DNA of 53,757 nt from positions 1-53,757 of the forward strand of contig PGYA01000030.1 in the NCBI GenBank assembly GCA_002839435.1. The letters run 5' to 3'. The position numbers and the translations under genes were made by a program. This document shows, piece after piece, positions 48,806-53,757 of the stretch (position 1 is the first letter of the stretch; every line of letters starts with the position of its first letter). Below the pieces are notes generated by a model. That model was not told the DNA's origin. It ran no database searches and saw only the letters and a list, made by a program, of their open reading frames with translations. This DNA is from Candidatus Riflebacteria bacterium HGW-Riflebacteria-2. Its GTDB lineage: Bacteria > Muiribacteriota > Ozemobacteria > Ozemobacterales > Ozemobacteraceae.

Positions 48806-49076
48806 CAAATTCAATCCGTTCAAGGCGAAACTCTTTTCGGGCTGGGGCTTTCTGTCGCGTGGTCTGCTGATGATCGCCGTATTCGCGCTGCTGCACCTGC
48901 TCGGACTGCGCGAGTATACCAGCTTCATCAGCGGCACCACCTCGGGCGGAACCGGCGATCTGCTTGGCATAACCTATTTTATTCTCTATTCAATGACAGT
49001 GTTCGTCGCCCCTGTTCTCATCATCGCGACAGCCTTCATGAAAATCCTCAGCCGCTACGCCGGCGTCGAGGATTAG
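48795..49076 (+). CDS. Small two-helix membrane protein
   Basis: A 93-residue protein with two membrane helices, about 19-36 (FLSRGLLMIAVFALLHLLG) and 61-83 (YFILYSMTVFVAPVLIIATAF), and a Gly/Thr/Ser loop (SGTTSGGTGD) between them. The start lies inside the end of the upstream gene (11-nt overlap), so its translation is coupled to the helical-barrel protein, and the two may form a complex in the membrane. Not a recognised family. TspO follows after 14 nt. Confidence 0.7.
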   Translation: MDSSKFNPFKAKLFSGWGFLSRGLLMIAVFALLHLLGLREYTSFISGTTSGGTGDLLGITYFILYSMTVFVAPVLIIATAFMKILSRYAGVED

Positions 49077-49090
49077 CAAGGAGTTTTCAA

Positions 49091-49498
49091 ATGGCTAGTG
49101 CTACATATAACTGGTATTCGCAGCTGATAAAGCCAAGCTGGTCGCCACCAGCATGGGTGTTTGGGCCGGTCTGGTCGGTGCTTTACGCGATAATCGCGGT
49201 ATCGTTCGGGACCATATTTTACCGGGCGTATCAGCGGCAAATACCCCGTAGCGCTGCTGTGCCCTTTGCTCTGAACCTGGTGTTCAACTTTGCCTTTACA
49301 CCGCTGCAGTTCGGGCTTAAAAACAACCTGCTGGCAGCAATCGATATTCTGCTTATTCTGGCAACGCTTATCTGGAGCCTTATCACCGCGTGGAAACACG
49401 TGCGCTGGGTTGCGCTTGCGAACATCCCCTACCTGCTCTGGGTAAGCTTCGCCACCGTCCTGCAGCTCACCATCACCTGGCTGAACCTAGACCGCTGA
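49091..49498 (+). CDS. TspO/MBR family protein lacking the first membrane helix
   Basis: A 135-residue protein, shorter than the usual 150-170. The family core is clear: WYSQLIKPSWSPPAWVFGPVWSVLYAIIAVS, then LNLVFNFAFTPLQFGLKNNLLA and a Trp-rich end (AWKHVRWVALANIPYLLWVSFATVLQ). Normal TspO proteins have a membrane helix before the WY..L.KP motif; here the protein starts only seven residues before it. The AAGGAG 8 nt upstream of the ATG shows this start is used, so the protein has four helices instead of five. TspO binds porphyrins and cholesterol-like ligands and affects stress responses. Confidence 0.9.
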   Translation: MASATYNWYSQLIKPSWSPPAWVFGPVWSVLYAIIAVSFGTIFYRAYQRQIPRSAAVPFALNLVFNFAFTPLQFGLKNNLLAAIDILLILATLIWSLITAWKHVRWVALANIPYLLWVSFATVLQLTITWLNLDR

Positions 49499-49505
49499 CT
49501 AGCGA

Positions 49506-50447
49506 TCAGGTGGGTTTGTTGGCGTCTATCTGTTTTTGCAGGTCTCTTGCCAGCTCCTGCGCCTGCTGAATTTTATCAAATTTCATTGCCTGCGCAAGCT
49601 CGTCGCGACATCTTGAAGCCAGTATCTCGCCCAGGCAAAAACCCTGTGCCGCAGCGAGATTGAACCAGGCGTGTGCCCGGATAACATCCTGCTCTAAGCC
49701 AAGTCCCTTGGCATAAAAACTCGCGAGCATGAACTGCGACAAAGCGACTCCCTGTCGGGCGGCAATCTGGTAACATTTTGCCGCTTCCTGGTGATCCTGT
49801 TTAGTCCCTTCACCCTTGGCATACATATTACCCAGCTGTTGCCAGGCTATGGCGCTTCCTTGCTCTGCCGCCATCTGCAACCATTTCAGAGCTTCGCCCT
49901 CATCCTTCTTTACTCCTTCGCCACTACCCAGCATTTCAGCAAGGCGCATCTGAGCTGCAACATTGCCCTGTCTTGCCGCCTCGCGATATCTCTGCACGGC
50001 GAGACCAGCGTTCTTTTTTACGCCCTCACCCATTTCATGCATCTGCGCCAGTGCATATTGCGCTTTTTCTTCCCCGTTATCAGCTGCCTTGCCGAACCAG
50101 CCAGCTGCTTCAACCAGATTTACTTCAGCGCCACGGCCATAGTAATACATATTGCCAAGCTTGAGCTGAGCTATCGAATAACCGCGTTCAGCAGCAAGGC
50201 GGAACCAGCTCAAAGCCTCCTTGTAATCCTGCAAAACGCCCTCACCGTTGTAATACATCTGGCCAATATTGAACTGGGCAACAGCGTCACCCTGGCCGGC
50301 AGCCATGCGATACCATTTGAGTGCCTGCTGAAAATCCTGTTTCCCGCCAACTCCTTTAGCGCACACGGCGCCCAGCAAAGTCTGCGCCAAAGCATCACCT
50401 TTTTCGGCGAGTTCCTGGAGCTTTTCGACCTCGACAGTTCCACTCAT
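49506..50447 (-). CDS. Sel1-repeat protein
   Basis: A 313-residue protein made of about seven Sel1-like repeats of 36 residues, for example AKWYRMAAGQGDAVAQFNIGQMYYNGEGV is typical in form (A...W....A..G...AQ..LG..Y..G.GV). The ATG at 50447 is preferred to a GTG two codons upstream because GAGG then has 8-nt spacing. No signal peptide is visible, so it is likely cytoplasmic. Sel1 arrays act as adaptors in signalling or stress. The promoter has an extended -10 (TGG-TAAAAT). Confidence 0.92.
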   Translation of the reverse strand: MSGTVEVEKLQELAEKGDALAQTLLGAVCAKGVGGKQDFQQALKWYRMAAGQGDAVAQFNIGQMYYNGEGVLQDYKEALSWFRLAAERGYSIAQLKLGNMYYYGRGAEVNLVEAAGWFGKAADNGEEKAQYALAQMHEMGEGVKKNAGLAVQRYREAARQGNVAAQMRLAEMLGSGEGVKKDEGEALKWLQMAAEQGSAIAWQQLGNMYAKGEGTKQDHQEAAKCYQIAARQGVALSQFMLASFYAKGLGLEQDVIRAHAWFNLAAAQGFCLGEILASRCRDELAQAMKFDKIQQAQELARDLQKQIDANKPT

Positions 50448-50478
50448 AACCACACCTCTATTTTTTATCTATTTTGTA

Positions 50479-50506
50479 ATTTTACCACAATCCTGACTGT
50501 TGCAAC
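50479..50506 (-). promoter_or_regulatory. Promoter of the Sel1-repeat gene
   Basis: On the minus strand: GTTGCA (50506-50501), 16-nt spacer, extended -10 TGG-TAAAAT (hexamer 50484-50479), about 31 nt before the ATG. Confidence 0.5.
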
Positions 50507-50538
50507 ATCTTATCAGGTTGAATTTTGCTTTTGGGGTA

Positions 50539-50567
50539 TTGACAAATTGCGGGGTTATGAATATTAT
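50539..50567 (+). promoter_or_regulatory. Strong promoter upstream of the candidate RNA and rsgA
   Basis: Perfect -35 TTGACA (50539-50544), 17-nt spacer, -10 TATTAT (50562-50567). Transcription should start near 50574, about 260 nt before rsgA, too far for a simple leader. Confidence 0.8.
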
Positions 50568-50573
50568 TTAGTC

Positions 50574-50667
50574 ACAGGTCGCAATTTGTAATGGCGCGGC
50601 CAGCCTCGACACCGGGAGGTACAAATTTATGACTGCAGGAATAAACAAAAGCTGATTTTTTAACAGC
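50574..50667 (+). ncRNA. Candidate structured leader RNA with an eight-codon ORF
   Basis: P1: AATTTGTA (50583-50590) with TACAAATT (50620-50627). P2: TGGC (50592-50595) with GCCA (50599-50602), loop GCG. P3: CCTC (50604-50607) with GAGG (50616-50619), 8-nt loop. Linkers are one base or none, giving a compact three-way junction. P3 pairs most of a Shine-Dalgarno GGGAGG (50614-50619) that precedes an ORF MTAGINKS at 50629-50655. The stretch ends with GCTG/CAGC around a T6 loop. It matches no riboswitch or ribozyme that I know. The pairing is read by eye, not computed. Confidence 0.4.
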
Positions 50668-50835
50668 CCATTTCCGCGCGTCTTCCGGTTGTGTGAGAGA
50701 AAGCTCCAAAGAGATTCATAAGCTCTTGTGTTGCACCCCAAATGATCTTTTCATGCACCGCGACGTTCCCGGTGTTCTGCCAGCCCAAAACTGACAAGCG
50801 ACACCCCGGCACATCAAAACAGGAACAATCAACAA

Positions 50836-51927
50836 ATGCATTCCGACCTTAAAAGCTTTGGTTTCAGCTTCTTTCAGGAGCAGCACCGACTCGAAAATCA
50901 AATTGAAATGGAAAAAATCGCGCGCGTCATCTCTGATTCGCATGAAATCTACCTGTTACAGACTAACAGTAGCGTCTGTCGCGGAACGATGACCGGCAAA
51001 ATGCGTTTCAACGCAGAAAACCGGCGTGATCTGCCGGCGGTAGGCGACTGGGTCGTCATCTCAAAACCCGATGCACACAGCGCGGTGATCGAAGAAGTGT
51101 TTCCGCGGCGCACCAGTCTGTGCCGATCTGCCGTTCTGGCAAAGTCAACCAGCACCCAGGCCGACGTTCAGATCATCGCGGCCAATGTCGATCTGGTCTT
51201 CGTCGTTATCGCGGTTGACCGCGATTTCAGTATCAACCGCATCGACCGCTATCTCGCGCTGATTCTAGAGAGTGGCGCACTGCCGGCAGTTCTGCTCAAC
51301 AAGTGTGACCTGACCGATGAAGACACCTGGAAATCTCAGCAAAATCTGCTGTATAAACGTCATCCCGGTGTCGAAGTCATTGCCACCAGCCTGGTGAGTG
51401 GTCTGGGCCTCGATCTGCTCAAATCTGCCGTTTTGCCGGCGCAGACCTGCTGTTTCGTCGGTTCATCAGGCGTCGGCAAATCTTCGCTGATCAATTATTT
51501 TGCCGGCGAAGAGCTGATAACCACCTCTGAAATCAGCGAAGCCAACTTGCGCGGCCGCCACACGACGACCAGTCGCCATCTGCATCTGCTGCCTTCCGGC
51601 ATGCTGCTGCTCGACACGCCCGGCATGCGCGAAATCGCCATGTCAGACGCCAGCAGCGGTGTCGGTGAAGCATTTGCGTTTATCGAAGAAATCGCTTTGA
51701 AATGCCGCTTCACCGATTGTCGTCACGTCGATGAACCCGGTTGTGCTGTTATCGAGGCAATAGAACAAGGCGAACTCGATTATGAGACTCTGAACAGCTA
51801 CAAAAAGCTTCTGCGCGAGTCTGCCAGATTTGAGAAAAAAATCAACGAAAAGCGTCGCACCGATCGCGCTTTCGGCAAAATGGCACGTGAGGTCCTCAAA
51901 GTAAAAAAACAACTCAAAGGCTGCTGA
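50836..51927 (+). CDS. rsgA: Ribosome small subunit-dependent GTPase RsgA
   Basis: A 363-residue circularly permuted GTPase that acts in 30S subunit maturation. An N-terminal extension (1-55) precedes the OB domain (RGTMTGKMRFNAENRRDLPAVGDWV). The G domain has the permuted order: G4 NKCD, then G1 GSSGVGKSSLINYF, the G2 region RHTTTSRHLHLL and G3 DTPGMRE. The zinc domain follows: CRFTDCRHVDEPGCAV. The basic C-terminus (KKINEKRRTDRAFGKM) is usual. A weak AGGAA lies before the ATG. A structured RNA candidate lies upstream. Confidence 0.95.
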   Translation: MHSDLKSFGFSFFQEQHRLENQIEMEKIARVISDSHEIYLLQTNSSVCRGTMTGKMRFNAENRRDLPAVGDWVVISKPDAHSAVIEEVFPRRTSLCRSAVLAKSTSTQADVQIIAANVDLVFVVIAVDRDFSINRIDRYLALILESGALPAVLLNKCDLTDEDTWKSQQNLLYKRHPGVEVIATSLVSGLGLDLLKSAVLPAQTCCFVGSSGVGKSSLINYFAGEELITTSEISEANLRGRHTTTSRHLHLLPSGMLLLDTPGMREIAMSDASSGVGEAFAFIEEIALKCRFTDCRHVDEPGCAVIEAIEQGELDYETLNSYKKLLRESARFEKKINEKRRTDRAFGKMAREVLKVKKQLKGC

Positions 51928-52086
51928 TTTAGCGGTTGACTAAGCCAATAACACGTTGTACGCTGTATGTGCGATGCTTGCGAAGGCAGCGGCGATATAT
52001 GCATGCGAGCTTTGCTAACGCTTGTAATATCGCGAACCGGAGGACGGGATTGCTTTTTAGTAAGCTTGTTAATAGAGGAAACCGCC

Positions 52087-52626
52087 ATGAAATGCCCAAA
52101 ATGCGAAGGTTACATGAACGACAGCACACCGGTATGTGAAGGCTGCGGCTTTGACATACACGAATTCGACGAGGTTCTGCAGACGCCGACAGAACGCGAT
52201 GGCCTGGTGACCGACTGGGCTGGAGCCTTGAGCGAAGAGGGCCGCGAGCGCATAAATGCGCGGCTACAGGCTTTCTGTGAACAGACCGGCCTGGATTACT
52301 GTCTGGTCACGCTCGATTCATCCGCGCCACAGTCGCCGCGCGAGTTTGTGTTCTGGCTGTTCAACCGCTGGCAGATTGGCGGCGAGGAGCATCTTGGCGT
52401 GCTGGTTCTTCTGGCCATGGCCGAGCGCCGTGTCGAAGTCGAAGTCGGCCACATGCTGGAAAAATATGTTAGCGACGACGAAGCTGCCGGCGTTCTCGAA
52501 CATCACGCCGTGCCCTTCCTGAAAAAGGGCGATTTCGACAACGGCCTTTACCATTCGCTCGACATGCTGGCACGCATAATCGAGCATGGTGTGAGCGAGG
52601 AGAAAGCCAATGAAACTGCGAACTAG
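52087..52626 (+). CDS. Cytoplasmic TPM-domain protein with N-terminal zinc ribbon
   Basis: A 179-residue protein. ATG at 52087 is chosen because AGAGG lies upstream and the frame before it has no support. It starts with a zinc ribbon (CPKCEGYMNDSTPVCEGCGFD, Cys at about 3, 6, 17 and 20), then a TPM domain (about 42-170): VTDWAGALSEEGRERINARL, then LDYCLVTLDSS, FWLFNRWQIGGEEHLGVLVLLAMAERRVEVEVG and a C-terminal helical part. TPM domains are usually secreted or membrane-bound; here no signal peptide is seen. It overlaps the next TPM gene by 17 nt. Confidence 0.85.
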   Translation: MKCPKCEGYMNDSTPVCEGCGFDIHEFDEVLQTPTERDGLVTDWAGALSEEGRERINARLQAFCEQTGLDYCLVTLDSSAPQSPREFVFWLFNRWQIGGEEHLGVLVLLAMAERRVEVEVGHMLEKYVSDDEAAGVLEHHAVPFLKKGDFDNGLYHSLDMLARIIEHGVSEEKANETAN

Positions 52627-53757
52627 CGGCTTATTCTACAGCATTCTCGTATTACTGCTGCTGACTTTTGCCGGCGACACGGCCTTTACTCGTGACATGC
52701 CAATAAGGCGGGTTCCCCTCAACGATGAGATGGGCCTGCTCGACGATCAGATGGCGGTAGAGGTAAAACGAATCAGCCAGCTGCTCTACCGCGATTTTAA
52801 GAGTGAAATGGCGGTTCTGATTATTCGTTCGACCGATGGCGTAAACCATAACGACTATGCCCTGCGCGTATTCAATCACTGGACACTCGGGCAGGCCGGC
52901 ATTGACAACGGCATGCTGATCCTGTTCGCAATAGATGACCGCCGCGTCGAAATCATGCCAGGCACCCGCTACAAAAGCAGGTTCAACAGTGCGTTCTGCA
53001 ACAGCCTGATGACAAGCCATGTCGTGCCGGAAATGAAGGCAGGAAGACCAGCACAGGGTGTTCTGGTTGCGGCCCGCGAAGTGGCTGCAGAAATAAGGCG
53101 AATCGAAGAAGGCAATGGCGCAACCAGCAGCTCTTCAGTGGGAGAATCGACACCTGGCACCAGTCAGAGCAGCTCCAGCACCGGAAGCAAAAATTACAGC
53201 GGCAGTTCAAGGAGTTCGAGAAGCTCAGGCAGTGGCAATTCTGGCTCTTCGGGATATGACAGCTCTTCCGCCAGCAGCTACACTAATCCCTTTAAAAACC
53301 CGATAGTACGCTTCATTCTCTACATCTTGATGGCAATCTGGATCGCCGGCGGCATATTTTATTACTACATGACTTTCAGCAAAGGCACGCTGCTGATGAG
53401 CCCATGGCTGTTCATCCTGCTCATGCTGCTGTCCGGATTTATAATCGCTGTTGTCGCCAGCAAAGCCTTCGACATTGCCGATAACACGCTCGATCAGGTA
53501 GCTTCGGGTAGCGGCGGCGCCTCGCTGCTCGGCTTTCTCTGGTGTTTTTCCCATATCTGTCCGCGCTGTAACAAGTATATGAATGTACATAAACGCACAT
53601 TGCACTATGCGACTTACTATTCATCGGGCCTTGGCGAAAAAACCGAGCATTGCGACCATTGTGGATATCATCGGGTCAGCACCTACACCATTCCGCGCAA
53701 AACGAGAAGCTCAAGCAGTTCCAGCAGTTCCGGCGGCGGCGGGCGCTCTTCCGGTGG
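52610..53757 (+). CDS. Membrane TPM-domain protein with Ser-rich linker and zinc ribbon (3' end missing)
   Basis: Open to the window end; 382 codons are visible. The ATG lies inside the preceding gene (17-nt overlap). Signal peptide about 1-26 (SILVLLLLTFAGDTAF). TPM domain about 35-160 (LNDEMGLLDDQMAVEVKRIS, then YALRVFNHWTLGQAGIDNGMLILFAIDDRRVEI with the conserved NG/LI...D.R.V pattern). Then a Ser/Gly-rich linker (about 172-225), two membrane helices (about 234-255 and 266-285), a zinc ribbon CPRCNKYM...CDHCG (about 322-350) and a second Ser/Gly-rich run. This is the YgcG/TPM architecture; a role in envelope or photosystem-type repair is known only for distant relatives. Confidence 0.85.
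   Translation, partial: MKLRTSGLFYSILVLLLLTFAGDTAFTRDMPIRRVPLNDEMGLLDDQMAVEVKRISQLLYRDFKSEMAVLIIRSTDGVNHNDYALRVFNHWTLGQAGIDNGMLILFAIDDRRVEIMPGTRYKSRFNSAFCNSLMTSHVVPEMKAGRPAQGVLVAAREVAAEIRRIEEGNGATSSSSVGESTPGTSQSSSSTGSKNYSGSSRSSRSSGSGNSGSSGYDSSSASSYTNPFKNPIVRFILYILMAIWIAGGIFYYYMTFSKGTLLMSPWLFILLMLLSGFIIAVVASKAFDIADNTLDQVASGSGGASLLGFLWCFSHICPRCNKYMNVHKRTLHYATYYSSGLGEKTEHCDHCGYHRVSTYTIPRKTRSSSSSSSSGGGGRSSG

Larger units (their letters stand above)
50448..50835. other. Intergenic region between the Sel1 gene and rsgA
   Basis: About 388 nt. It contains the Sel1 promoter (minus), a strong plus-strand promoter, the candidate structured RNA with an eight-codon ORF, and a downstream sequence complementary to that RNA (50767-50775). 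From 50680 to 50835 I find no gene and no terminator. Confidence 0.7.

Noticed and set aside
50583..50627. Three-way junction considered as a twister or hammerhead ribozyme
   Set aside because: The core bases that define those ribozymes are not in the required positions; only the helix arrangement and a UAA near P1 are reminiscent.

Overview
The window comes from a bacterial chromosome of roughly balanced base composition. It reads like an uncultured, probably anaerobic, Gram-negative-type organism: a 2-oxoacid:ferredoxin oxidoreductase subunit, a full-length NifU with NifS, several iron-sulfur and FMN-transfer genes, many exported proteins, many TPR/HEAT/Sel1 scaffold proteins and an expanded type IV pilus/pseudopilin gene set. 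This mix would suit a deep-branching lineage such as Candidatus Riflebacteria/Ozemobacteria, but that placement is inference; no rRNA or tRNA gene is present to test it. I see no phage, insertion sequence, integrase or CRISPR array. Most of the window looks like ordinary, densely packed chromosome.

Layout. 0-4.2 kb: tail of a korB-like gene, a membrane-anchored Ser/Thr kinase behind an exported zinc-ribbon protein, and an exported protein with a pseudopilin-like C-terminus. 4.2-14 kb: a seven-gene minus-strand operon (PilT, PilT, HEAT-TPR protein, two increasingly degenerate PilT-like ATPases, two pseudopilins), with a second HEAT-TPR gene running divergently. 14-20 kb: a DUF4177-like gene, recG, rsmD, a Gly/Ala-rich exported protein and recD2. 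20-26.9 kb: a large exported protein, moeA, a small exported helical protein, a CxxC thioredoxin-like protein, an ArsP/DUF318-type permease, a TPR protein and a coiled-coil HTH protein. 27-31.8 kb: a PilV-PilX-PilW-like minor pseudopilin operon and two related secreted proteins. 32-38.6 kb: fabH, a four-cluster ferredoxin, gamma-carbonic anhydrase, TPR proteins, mazG and aroK. 38.6-43.5 kb: small exported and membrane proteins, an M23 endopeptidase and nifU-nifS. 43.5-46.6 kb: apbE, NusG-II, Gx transporter, maf, coaD. 46.8-53.8 kb: a GIDE-domain protein, a six-hairpin-like exported protein, a short TspO, a Sel1 protein, rsgA and two TPM-domain proteins; the last runs off the window.

Themes. 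The pilus genes (four PilT-type ATPases and five pseudopilin-like proteins in two operons) together with scaffold proteins suggest a lineage-specific elaboration of the type IV pilus machine. At least five genes (pilT, recD2, the 20.2 kb exported gene, moeA, the 35.4 kb TPR gene) have a good -10 hexamer ending 6-7 nt before the start codon and no Shine-Dalgarno, which predicts leaderless transcripts alongside normal SD-led genes. Upstream of rsgA there is a near-consensus promoter followed by a compact potential three-way-junction RNA that pairs the Shine-Dalgarno of an eight-codon ORF; this is the strongest non-coding candidate in the window.
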